From positions 1 to 7,155 of the forward strand of contig JAGLBQ010000034.1 in the NCBI GenBank assembly GCA_023146675.1: DNA of 7,155 nucleotides. The letters run 5' to 3'. The stretch's first letter is position 1. Every line of letters starts with the position of its first letter. Position numbers and translations under genes: made by a program. The notes below the pieces were generated by a model. The model searched no databases, had not been told where the DNA came from, and saw only the letters and a program-made list of their open reading frames with translations. Shown piece after piece: positions 1 through 5,582 of the stretch. The stretch comes from Cocleimonas sp. (GTDB lineage Bacteria > Pseudomonadota > Gammaproteobacteria > Thiotrichales > Thiotrichaceae).

Positions 1-650
1 AAAATAACACCAAAGACCTCATGATCTGCTAATTCTTTTTCTGCATCACCAATAATAAGCGTATAGCCTAGGTATTCAGCGCGAGTTTTTAATACATCAA
101 TCGTTTGCGGATGCAGTGACTCGGCAATAAAAAACTTATCCGTTTTTAGTCGGTTAGAGCGGCGACACAGTGCCATCGCTTCAGCCGCAGCAGTTGCTTC
201 ATCTAGCAATGAAGCATTGGCAATGTTCATGCCCGTTAGATCCATGACCATTTGCTGATAATTTAATAAACCTTCCAAGCGCCCTTGTGAAATCTCAGGT
301 TGATACGGTGTGTAAGCGGTATACCAACCTGGGTTTTCCAACACATTGCGTAAAATAACAGGTGGAACCAAGGTGTCGTAATAACCCATGCCAATATAGG
401 ATGTATTAATAATATTTTCAGAGGCAATTTGCTTTAGTTGCGCTAAGGCTTCCTGCTCATTACAACTTGAATCCAGATTCAGTGCTTCATTAATACGGAT
501 ACTCTCAGGCACGGTGCTATCAATCAGTGCCTCAATAGAATCTGCTTTTATAGTGGTTAGCATGGATTTTACATCAGCAGAATTGGGTCCGATATGACGC
601 TGGATAAAATTGCTGTGCTGTTCGAGGGTGTTTAGGCTTGGATTAGGCAT
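1..650 (-). CDS. gcvP: Glycine dehydrogenase (decarboxylating), P protein, N-terminal part (cut by left edge)
   Basis: The PLP-dependent P protein decarboxylates glycine and passes the aminomethyl group to the lipoyl arm of GcvH; it acts in the cytoplasm. The frame is open from the ATG at 650 to the window edge (216 codons visible; full-length family members are about 950 aa). The start MPNPSLNTLEQHSNFIQRHIGP carries the family's N-terminal F-x-x-RHIGP signature (residues 15-22). Further on are SYIGMGYYDT (84-93), the N-PGWYTAYTPYQPEISQGRLE block (106-126) and NASLLDEATAAAEAM (145-159), all hallmarks of GcvP. The PLP-binding lysine lies outside the window. This is the fused, single-chain form rather than the split gcvPA/gcvPB form, judging from the RHIGP start; the missing C-terminal half prevents proof. 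The ribosome binding site is weak (AGGTT about 9 nt before the ATG). It is third in the gcvT-gcvH-gcvP operon, 278 bp after gcvH, a gap enlarged by an inverted-repeat element. Confidence 0.96.
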   Translation of the reverse strand, partial: MPNPSLNTLEQHSNFIQRHIGPNSADVKSMLTTIKADSIEALIDSTVPESIRINEALNLDSSCNEQEALAQLKQIASENIINTSYIGMGYYDTLVPPVILRNVLENPGWYTAYTPYQPEISQGRLEGLLNYQQMVMDLTGMNIANASLLDEATAAAEAMALCRRSNRLKTDKFFIAESLHPQTIDVLKTRAEYLGYTLIIGDAEKELADHEVFGVI

Positions 651-928
651 GGGATGAACCTGATTGTTGCTATTTGTTTTAGGAATAAGGGTTTGGAGGT
701 AATTAAACTTTCATTCCTTCATTAAAGATAAAAACACGAAATACATAAAACGGAAAAATTGATCGACCTCGTTACTAAATTCTATTAGCTAACGTCGTGC
801 TAAGATTTAATATTGAGGTGTTGTTTCTGCGATGAGAAATGGAGTTTCCCAACGGCATTCCCAAACGGGAGCTTGGGAACGAGATCAATTTTTTCTGTGT
901 ATTGGGTGTTTTTTGTGATGGATTATAG
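651..928. other. Long gcvH-gcvP intergenic gap
   Basis: The gap is 278 bp and shows no convincing open frame. About half of it (754-893) is a MITE-like inverted-repeat element, described separately. The rest is AT-rich. I see no convincing terminator hairpin with a T tract in the minus direction, so read-through from gcvH into gcvP remains plausible, but a separate gcvP promoter in this gap cannot be excluded. Confidence 0.6.
754..893. repeat. MITE-like element with terminal inverted repeats and a GTTCCCAAG hairpin
   Basis: The outer ends form an inverted repeat: AAAAATTGATC at 754-764 is perfectly complementary to GATCAATTTTT at 883-893, and after a 3-nt interruption (765-767) the pairing continues with CTCGTT (768-773) against AACGAG (878-883, which shares the G at 883). 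Inside the right end, TTCCCAA (846-852 and again 858-864) pairs with TTGGGAA (873-879). Read on the minus strand this is a GTTCCCAAGCTCCCGTTTGG-type repeat. The element codes for nothing. No clear target-site duplication is visible at its borders. I infer a non-autonomous mobile element or an intergenic palindromic repeat; it could alternatively fold as an RNA hairpin in the gcv mRNA and affect stability between gcvH and gcvP. Copy number elsewhere in the genome is unknown. Confidence 0.6.
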
Positions 929-1321
929 TTAGGATTCTGCTATTTCATTGATATATGTATTGGCATCCATGAGTTCCTTAAGATCATCGATATTCTCAAG
1001 TTTTAGCGTCACTACCCAGCCATCACCATACGGCTCACTATTAATAAGTTCTGGCTCATCATCTAATTGTTCATTGACCGCAATCACTTCACCACCCAGA
1101 GGACTGTAAAAATCTGATGCAGCCTTAACTGATTCGATAACGCCAGCAGGGTCTTCTGCTCCAAACACAGAGCCATCTTCAGGTAGTTCAACATAAACCA
1201 CATCGCCCAATAACTCTTGGGCATGGTCTGTAATACCGATGGTTGCGGTGCCATCTTTATTATCTCTTACCCATTCATGTGATTTTGTATAAAGTAATTC
1301 TTCTGGGATATTTGTGCTCAT
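929..1321 (-). CDS. gcvH: Glycine cleavage system H protein (lipoyl carrier)
   Basis: GcvH is the small lipoylated shuttle that carries the aminomethyl intermediate from GcvP to GcvT and then delivers electrons to dihydrolipoamide dehydrogenase. At 130 aa it has the usual family length. The lipoyl attachment motif is visible as GVIESVKAASD, with Lys66 the predicted lipoylation site, followed by FYSPLGGEVIAVNEQL. The N-terminal YTKSHEWV and central GITDHAQELLGDVVYVELP blocks are typical of GcvH. An AAAAGGAAAAA ribosome binding site ends a few bases before the ATG at 1321 and supports this start. It lies 108 bp downstream of gcvT and is presumably on the same riboswitch-controlled transcript; no terminator is evident in that gap. 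Confidence 0.97.
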   Translation of the reverse strand: MSTNIPEELLYTKSHEWVRDNKDGTATIGITDHAQELLGDVVYVELPEDGSVFGAEDPAGVIESVKAASDFYSPLGGEVIAVNEQLDDEPELINSEPYGDGWVVTLKLENIDDLKELMDANTYINEIAES

Positions 1322-1429
1322 TGTGTTTTTCCTTTTGCTAACTTATTTTAAATAAATGTGGATTCAGATAGTTATGTCAGGTCAATAATTTCTTAATGAC
1401 ATCAACGCTAAAATGTAATCTGTGAGTGA

Positions 1430-2524
1430 TTATAGACAAGATTTACCCTTGCGTACAAAGGGTGGTTTTAGCACGCGCGCAACGATTTGTTTATTGCGTA
1501 TTTCTACATGGCAGTGATCACCCGTATCTACAGGAACTCGAGCTAATGCAATGGCTACGCCTAAGGTAGGAGAGTAACTGCCACTGGTTATTTCACCTTT
1601 ACCCGACTTGGTGACAACGATTTGATGACCGCGAAGTATCCCTTTACCTTCTAATACAAGTCCGACCATTTTAGTCGTAGGCTTGGCTTTTATTTCCGCT
1701 TCAAGTGCGCTGCGCCCTAAGAAATTGCGTTCTTTTGGCTCAAGTACAACCGTCCATTTCAACGCTGAAACGAGAGGAGATGTGGTGGTGTCCATATCCG
1801 TACCATAAAGGCTCATTCCTGCCTCCAGACGCAAAGTGTCACGTGCGCCAAGACCTGTTGGCTCAATGCCTGCGGCTAATAGTGTATTCCATAACGCGGC
1901 GACTGCTTCATTAGGGAGCACAATTTCAAAACCATCTTCGCCTGTATAACCTGTACGTGCATAGAATATAGTATCAATCTGTACGCCAAAAAATGGCTTT
2001 AATGCAGAGACTTGAGTTGCGCTGGCATCATCCAGTGTGGCGAGAAGCTTTTCACGCGCATTGGGCCCTTGTGCGGCAATCATTGCCAAATCATCACGCT
2101 CATTGATGTGCAAATCAAAATGAGCAGCCTGCTTATTAATCCATGCAAGATCATTTTCTCTGGTTGCCGCATTGATGACCATGCGGTAGAAATCATCCGC
2201 TAAATAATAAACAATCAAATCATCAATAATGCCCGCATCTTCATTTAACATGCAGCTATACAGGGCTTTGCCTTGTTGTTTAAGTTTGTCAACATCATTT
2301 GCTAATAAGCGCTGTAGAAAAGCTTTGCAGTCTTGCCCTGTAAAATCAACCACTACCATATGCGACACATCAAACATGCCAGCATCGGTTCTCACTTGAT
2401 TATGTTCTTTCACTTGGGAGCCATAGTTAATCGGCATTTCCCAGCCAGCAAAATCAACCATTTTGCCGCCAGCTTTTAGATGTTGTTCATAAAGGGGGGT
2501 ATGTTGTGGGGTAGTGTTTGACAT
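1430..2524 (-). CDS. gcvT: Glycine cleavage system T protein (aminomethyltransferase)
   Basis: GcvT releases ammonia from the H-protein-bound aminomethyl group and transfers the one-carbon unit to tetrahydrofolate, giving 5,10-methylene-THF. The protein from the ATG at 2524 is 364 aa, the normal family length. Recognisable blocks are LYEQHLKAGGKMVDFAGWEMP (11-31), RTDAGMFDVSHM (45-56), DDLIVYYL (101-108, including the conserved catalytic aspartate region), YTGEDGFEI (193-201), GLGARDTLRLEAGMSLYG (224-241) and the C-terminal PPFVRKGK (354-361). The frame stays open upstream to 2695, but that extension is riboswitch and terminator sequence and has no homology to GcvT. The 2524 start has a GGAG ribosome binding site (complement of 2535-2538) with 10-nt spacing. 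It is the first gene of the operon, directly behind the riboswitch terminator. Confidence 0.97.
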   Translation of the reverse strand: MSNTTPQHTPLYEQHLKAGGKMVDFAGWEMPINYGSQVKEHNQVRTDAGMFDVSHMVVVDFTGQDCKAFLQRLLANDVDKLKQQGKALYSCMLNEDAGIIDDLIVYYLADDFYRMVINAATRENDLAWINKQAAHFDLHINERDDLAMIAAQGPNAREKLLATLDDASATQVSALKPFFGVQIDTIFYARTGYTGEDGFEIVLPNEAVAALWNTLLAAGIEPTGLGARDTLRLEAGMSLYGTDMDTTTSPLVSALKWTVVLEPKERNFLGRSALEAEIKAKPTTKMVGLVLEGKGILRGHQIVVTKSGKGEITSGSYSPTLGVAIALARVPVDTGDHCHVEIRNKQIVARVLKPPFVRKGKSCL

Positions 2525-2534
2525 AGTTTTAAAG

Positions 2535-2538
2535 CTCC
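2535..2538 (-). promoter_or_regulatory. gcvT ribosome binding site
   Basis: GGAG on the minus strand lies 10 nt before the ATG at 2524 and just after the T tract of the riboswitch terminator. It decides the start against the longer open frame that reaches 2695. Confidence 0.7.
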
Positions 2539-2544
2539 AAGCAT

Positions 2545-2580
2545 AAAAAAAGGGCGGCAGATAACGTTTATCTGCCGCCC
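2545..2580 (-). terminator. Intrinsic terminator of the glycine riboswitch leader
   Basis: On the minus strand GGGCGGCAGATAA (2580-2568) pairs perfectly over 13 bp with TTATCTGCCGCCC (2564-2552) across a 3-nt loop, followed by seven T residues (2551-2545). This is a very strong Rho-independent terminator placed between the second glycine aptamer and the gcvT ribosome binding site. I infer that it is the expression platform: without glycine transcription stops here, with glycine it reads into gcvT. The hairpin abuts the closing P1 helix of aptamer 2 with no spacer. Confidence 0.9.
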
Positions 2581-2812
2581 CTCTGTCCTTTATACCTGAG
2601 ATATTCCTTATAAACAGTATCATAAGCCTGTATAAGTTGATCCCCTTCGGTGGAGGTTTATTAGTGACCTCACTCTCCAGAGTCAGCCTGATCAAGAGAT
2701 CATCTCTGGCAGTCCTGATACCTGAGCGTTTCCAAGCGGATTTGCGCCTTCGGTGTTCTATTTTTTATAGAAGCATTAAAAATAGAAACTCTCCTGCGAG
2801 AGATATAGCTGA
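2581..2812 (-). ncRNA. Tandem (two-aptamer) glycine riboswitch
   Basis: Two glycine aptamers lie in series in the gcvT leader. Aptamer 1 (2802-2704) is closed by CTCTCGCAG pairing with CTGCCAGAG (eight pairs and one C-C mismatch). It contains GGAGAG just inside the stem, the ACCGAAGGCGCAA core and CTCAGGTATCAGGAC at its 3' side. Aptamer 2 (2682-2581) is closed by CTCTG pairing with CAGAG and contains GGAGAG, CCACCGAAGGGGATCAAC and CTCAGGTATAAAGGACAGAG. These CCGAAGG and CTCAGGTA...GGAC motifs are diagnostic of glycine riboswitches. TCAGC in front of aptamer 1 (2812-2808) is complementary to GCTGA in the inter-aptamer linker (2687-2683), matching the leader-linker helix (P0, kink-turn region) described for tandem glycine riboswitches. 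Its position before gcvT and an intrinsic terminator makes a glycine-induced ON switch for the whole glycine cleavage operon likely. Confidence 0.95.
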
Positions 2813-2820
2813 AAGTGCCA

Positions 2821-2848
2821 ACTATAATCTTATTGCTAATCATTGCAA
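2821..2848 (-). promoter_or_regulatory. Putative promoter of the gcv operon
   Basis: On the minus strand a -35-like TTGCAA (2848-2843) is separated by 16 nt from a -10-like TATAGT (2826-2821). Initiation about 7 nt further on would place the transcript's 5' end just before the riboswitch P0 strand at 2812, which fits well. Support is motif and position only. Confidence 0.55.
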
Positions 2849-2873
2849 AGCTAAAAATAATTAGAAAAGGGTA

Positions 2874-2902
2874 TTGATGTACAGCGCTATAAACGGCATA
2901 AT
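2874..2902 (+). promoter_or_regulatory. Putative rpsT promoter with GC-rich discriminator
   Basis: TTGATG (2874-2879), a 17-nt spacer and CATAAT (2897-2902) make a good sigma-70 promoter. The next bases, GCGCC (2903-2907), form a GC-rich discriminator in an otherwise AT-rich region, the feature usually linked to growth-rate and stringent (ppGpp) control of ribosomal genes. The leader to the TTG start at 2944 would be about 35 nt. Confidence 0.6.
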
Positions 2903-2943
2903 GCGCCTCTTATTTTAAAACAAGCCTTAGTGAGAGAATCGTT

Positions 2944-3204
2944 TTGCCAAATATTACATCTGCAAAAAAACGTGCACGACAGTCTGAAAAGCGTCGTATA
3001 AGAAACAAACATCAGCGTTCAGGATTGCGTACAGCCGTTAAATCAGTTGTCTATGCTATTGAAGCTGGCGAAAAAGAAACAGCTACAACTGCTTTAAAAG
3101 CTGCTGTGCCTGCATTAGACAGAGCAGTAACTAAAGGCTTGATCCACAAAAATAAAGCAGCACGTCATAAGAGTCGTTTAGCAGGTCGTATTTCTTCTAT
3201 GTAG
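2944..3204 (+). CDS. rpsT: 30S ribosomal protein S20
   Basis: S20 is a primary binding protein of 16S rRNA in the 30S subunit. The 86-aa product has the normal family length and its very basic helical composition: MPNITSAKKRARQSEKRRIRNKHQRSGLRTAVK at the N terminus, then AVPALDRAVTKGLIHKNKAARHKSRL near the C terminus, both S20 signatures. The start codon is TTG, at the position expected from the MPNI-SAKKR family start; E. coli rpsT also starts with UUG, where it contributes to low initiation efficiency and autoregulation. Only a weak purine stretch (GAGAG) precedes it. The gene is monocistronic, between its own promoter and an intrinsic terminator, and diverges from the gcv operon. Confidence 0.98.
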   Translation: MPNITSAKKRARQSEKRRIRNKHQRSGLRTAVKSVVYAIEAGEKETATTALKAAVPALDRAVTKGLIHKNKAARHKSRLAGRISSM

Positions 3205-3228
3205 ACTTGATTAAAGACTAGAAATTTT

Positions 3229-3257
3229 AAAAGGCTGATTTTTATCAGCCTTTTTTT
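3229..3257 (+). terminator. rpsT intrinsic terminator
   Basis: AAAAGGCTGAT (3229-3239) pairs with ATCAGCCTTTT (3244-3254) over an 11-bp stem with a TTTT loop, ending in a T7 tract (3251-3257). It follows the rpsT stop by 24 nt. The A-rich 5' arm gives a T-rich stretch on the other strand, so it may also stop transcription arriving from the convergent channel gene. Confidence 0.9.
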
Positions 3258-3401
3258 ATACTTGTGATATTTTTTCGTTCTAAAAAATGACCCTTGGTAT
3301 CTCATTTTGAAACATATGCGCCCATATAATACTGACCACAGCCAAGTAGTTTAGGAAGCTCAAATAAATTAAGTTACAATTATTTTGTACACTAATTTAG
3401 C

Positions 3402-4259
3402 CTAATCTTTTCTCACGCTTTGTACTTTTTCAGAAGGGTTCGCTTGCGCTTCTAATAATTTTTCAATCCGCTCAAGCCGTTTCTCCATCATACCTGTATG
3501 CTCCTTAATCCAATGCACTTCTGCTGATTCTCCTTCACCTGATTCAAGGCTTTCTTTTTCATGCTCTTCTTGTAACGTTTCAACAACGATACCAATCATC
3601 ATATTCAAGAATACAAAGGCGACAATAAAAATAAAGGTGAGGTAATAAAACCAGCTAAGCGGATATACTTTCATGGTTTCATACATAACCTCTGTCCAGC
3701 CTTCAAAGGTAGCGATACGAAACAGGGTTAACATTGATATACTGATATTGCCCCATAGCTCTTGATTAATATCAGAAAAGATAATTGAACCTACTGCAGC
3801 ATAGATATAGAAAATAATAAACATCAGCAGCGACACATATCCCATCCGTGGAATCGCAGTGAAAAATGCATTTAGTAACACACGTAACTCAGGAATAATT
3901 GAAATTAAACGCAATACACGGAAGATACGGAGTAGTCTTCCTAGTAAAACGGTTTCACTGCCTTCTAATGGGATTAAGCTGGTAATAACAATAATACTGT
4001 CAAAAATATTCCATGGATCTTTAAGAAACTCTTTGATGTTCTTGCTACTAATCAAACGAATAATGATTTCTATCAGAAAGAAGATAGTAATAAGCAAGTC
4101 GAGAACAGTAATAATTTTGATAATCCACTGGGGAATACCATCATAGGTTTGCACTCCAATCATGAGTGCAGAAAATACAATAACAGTAATAACAATACCT
4201 TGAAATAAAGCATGGTTACGTAATTGAAGAAATTTTGATTGTAATGGTGCTAGCTTCAT
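3402..4259 (-). CDS. Single-domain voltage-gated cation channel (bacterial Nav/Cav-like ion transporter)
   Basis: The 285-aa inner-membrane protein has the six-segment plan of one voltage-gated channel repeat and should work as a homotetramer. Approximate segments: S1 18-38, S2 46-70 with an acidic E64 and R68, S3 82-96 with WNIFD, S4 104-121 with gating arginines at every third residue (R108, R111, R114, R117), S5 139-162, pore helix and filter 170-190, S6 203-228. The filter reads TFEGWTE (184-190) after TLFRIA, with Glu186 as the ring residue. After S6 comes an acidic stretch (229-247) and a heptad-like helix MMEKRLERIEKLLEAQ (257-272), matching the C-terminal tetramer-forming coiled coil of bacterial sodium channels. 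The filter differs from TLESW of NaChBac/NavAb, so calcium permeability is possible. The ATG at 4259 has no clear ribosome binding site. No partner gene is adjacent in the same direction. Confidence 0.9.
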   Translation of the reverse strand: MKLAPLQSKFLQLRNHALFQGIVITVIVFSALMIGVQTYDGIPQWIIKIITVLDLLITIFFLIEIIIRLISSKNIKEFLKDPWNIFDSIIVITSLIPLEGSETVLLGRLLRIFRVLRLISIIPELRVLLNAFFTAIPRMGYVSLLMFIIFYIYAAVGSIIFSDINQELWGNISISMLTLFRIATFEGWTEVMYETMKVYPLSWFYYLTFIFIVAFVFLNMMIGIVVETLQEEHEKESLESGEGESAEVHWIKEHTGMMEKRLERIEKLLEAQANPSEKVQSVRKD

Positions 4260-4301
4260 TTTTAAGATCTATTTATTGGTTGTTTTTGTTACAAATTTAT
4301 T

Positions 4302-4331
4302 ACTATAGGCTGCATTAAGATATGCAGGCAA
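4302..4331 (-). promoter_or_regulatory. Putative promoter of the channel gene
   Basis: On the minus strand TTGCCT (4331-4326), 18 nt, then TATAGT (4307-4302), about 43 bp before the ATG at 4259. The match is moderate and the region is AT-rich, so chance is a real alternative. Confidence 0.35.
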
Positions 4332-4375
4332 TATACTGTAAAACCTACCACTTATCTAGTTTGCAACCCTATTTC

Positions 4376-4404
4376 TTGAAATTGAAACCACCTATCTATA
4401 GAAT
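4376..4404 (+). promoter_or_regulatory. Putative promoter of the lipoprotein gene
   Basis: TTGAAA (4376-4381), a 17-nt spacer and TAGAAT (4399-4404) lie about 70 bp upstream of the lipoprotein ATG at 4474. The leader would include the (AAC)3(AAT)3 tract at 4432-4449. Support is motif and spacing only. Confidence 0.5.
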
Positions 4405-4473
4405 GATATTTGAGTACACAAAAATAACTAAAACAACAACAATAATAATAAAAATTATACTGGGACCTCCTCA

Positions 4474-5082
4474 ATGCACATACTTCTTCCTTCAACACTA
4501 CTCACCTCCGTTGCTATTATTACCTCTTTATTTCTAAATGGTTGCGGCTCTGAAACATCCGAAAAACTAGAAATGTCTAAGTCAGAATATCTTTCTACCT
4601 TTCTTGGCTTACATACCGATTATTGCGAGAAAAAATTTGATAATCAAGATTCGTTAAAATCAGCAATTTCTGAAGATAAACGTTTTAAATTAGCAGATGG
4701 CTTTGATGGTGTTTATGAAACACATATCAATAAAATTAGCTTTGCCGTATCTCCTGAAACAGATGGTTGCACCACTGACGTTATGATCAAAAATCGTGTT
4801 GCGGGTGGTATCATCTTTAATTTTGAAGATATTAATAAAGCATTAATTGACAAAGGCTATAAAGACACAGGTAAAATGGCTAAGCGCAAAGATGTGGGCA
4901 CTGACCAATCGGAAGTAACGATTATCGAAAAGAAATACCTTTCTCCAGAAGGTGAAGTGACAACACTAGATTTTCCACTAGATAAGCAAGACAAATATTA
5001 CATGACGTTATTTGCAGAAAAGTTCTCTAAAATGAAAAAAGAGTTAAAGCCACGTAAATCATTGAAAATGGCTTCTAACTAA
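4474..5082 (+). CDS. Putative lipoprotein of unknown function
   Basis: I do not recognise the family. The 202-aa product begins with a hydrophobic stretch of about 20 residues ending in the lipobox-like LNGC, giving Cys24 as the predicted lipidation site after signal peptidase II cleavage. The residues after Cys24 are GSETSEK; with no Asp at +2, outer-membrane sorting is the default guess in a gammaproteobacterium. The signal lacks the usual N-terminal Lys/Arg (MHILLPST), which is odd. The mature part is polar and lysine-rich, with two further cysteines (C51 in HTDYCEKKF and C99 in PETDGCTTDV) that could form a periplasmic disulfide, and a very basic tail (KMKKELKPRKSLKM). The ATG at 4474 is the only ATG in frame after the stop at 4429, but only a weak GGGA precedes it. 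It diverges from the channel gene and looks monocistronic. Confidence 0.75.
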   Translation: MHILLPSTLLTSVAIITSLFLNGCGSETSEKLEMSKSEYLSTFLGLHTDYCEKKFDNQDSLKSAISEDKRFKLADGFDGVYETHINKISFAVSPETDGCTTDVMIKNRVAGGIIFNFEDINKALIDKGYKDTGKMAKRKDVGTDQSEVTIIEKKYLSPEGEVTTLDFPLDKQDKYYMTLFAEKFSKMKKELKPRKSLKMASN

Positions 5083-5085
5083 CAC

Positions 5086-5151
5086 GATATAGTATCTGAA
5101 TACTTAGATACTCTATCAAGGCAAAGATATTGTACATAATATCTTTGCCTT
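5086..5151. terminator. Two consecutive hairpins downstream of the lipoprotein gene
   Basis: Three bases after the TAA, GATATAGTATCT (5086-5097) pairs with AGATACTCTATC (5106-5117) with a single mismatch. Immediately next, AAGGCAAAGATATT (5118-5131) pairs perfectly over 14 bp with AATATCTTTGCCTT (5138-5151) around a 6-nt loop. Neither stem is followed by a proper T tract on the plus strand. They may protect the 3' end of the mRNA or act as an imperfect terminator; transcription termination itself is an inference. Confidence 0.55.
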
Positions 5152-5199
5152 TGAACAAACCCCTCTCAAAAATAATAAATCTGTCTTTTTTGATCACTG

Positions 5200-5228
5200 T
5201 TGACTATTAGTCAATATTAAAGTGGAAT
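5200..5228 (+). promoter_or_regulatory. Perfect palindrome overlapping a possible -35 box
   Basis: TTGACTATTAGTCAA (5200-5214) is a perfect 7-bp inverted repeat around one central base. Its left half, TTGACT, is a good -35 hexamer with TGGAAT (5223-5228) 17 nt downstream as a weak -10. The arrangement suits a dimeric regulator competing with RNA polymerase. If used, the transcript would carry about 400 nt before the next ATG at 5634. Confidence 0.35.
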
Positions 5229-5576
5229 CGTTAACAAAGGTCAGAAAGCTACTTCCCAGAAGCTTTACCAAAAATACAGATTATTTATTTCTTAAAATAT
5301 AAAAAATTGAGTAATTTTATTTTTTATGCTTGGCAGCTCAGTAAACAATCATTTTTTATCATTTAGTCTGAATTATTGGACAATTAGCCAAATCCCCTCT
5401 ATATAGACAATGTGAAAAATATTTATTGTACAGAAATATTCGTTCTCAGCCAGATATTATTTAGATTTATAGTGAGGATTTACTCCCTCTCGCCCCCTCC
5501 ACCAACTTAAATGCCGAAATATAATCTAGTCATCATTTTCTCTTACCTAGATTCTTAAGTCCTTTGGATTGCAAGG

Positions 5577-5582
5577 TATGAT
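5577..5582 (+). promoter_or_regulatory. Possible -10 box of the secreted hydrolase-like gene
   Basis: TATGAT is the best -10-like hexamer close to the ATG at 5634. The base positions expected for a -35 box (CTTAAG, 5554-5559) are a poor match, so this promoter would need an activator or may be false. Confidence 0.25.

Noticed and set aside
1322..1429. Internal promoter (TTGACC on the minus strand) for gcvH
   Set aside because: No acceptable -10 box 16-18 nt downstream; co-transcription with gcvT is simpler.
1705..1914. Plus-strand open frame of 69 codons
   Set aside because: Lies wholly inside gcvT on the opposite strand and has no recognisable protein features.
2012..2203. Plus-strand open frame of 63 codons
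   Set aside because: Antisense shadow of gcvT.
2525..2695. N-terminal extension of gcvT (57 extra codons in an open frame)
   Set aside because: The stretch is the second glycine aptamer and the terminator; GcvT proteins begin near MSNTTPQHTPLYEQH, and a GGAG ribosome binding site precedes 2524.
2815..2820. TGGCAC on the minus strand as the -24 element of a sigma-54 promoter
   Set aside because: The GC of the -12 element is missing at the required distance and the site falls at the proposed transcription start of the riboswitch.
2637..2864. Plus-strand open frame of 75 codons
   Set aside because: Antisense to the glycine riboswitch, whose conserved RNA motifs explain the sequence.
3325..3330. 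Perfect TATAAT between rpsT and the channel gene, as a promoter for a small RNA
   Set aside because: No -35 hexamer at a fitting distance and no terminator follows before the convergent channel gene.
3859..4146. Plus-strand open frame of 95 codons
   Set aside because: Antisense shadow of the channel gene's S2-S5 region; composition reflects the hydrophobic codons of the other strand.
4322..4537. Plus-strand open frame of 71 codons overlapping the lipoprotein start
   Set aside because: Covers a probable promoter and the trinucleotide tract, has low-complexity sequence and overlaps a better-supported gene in another frame.
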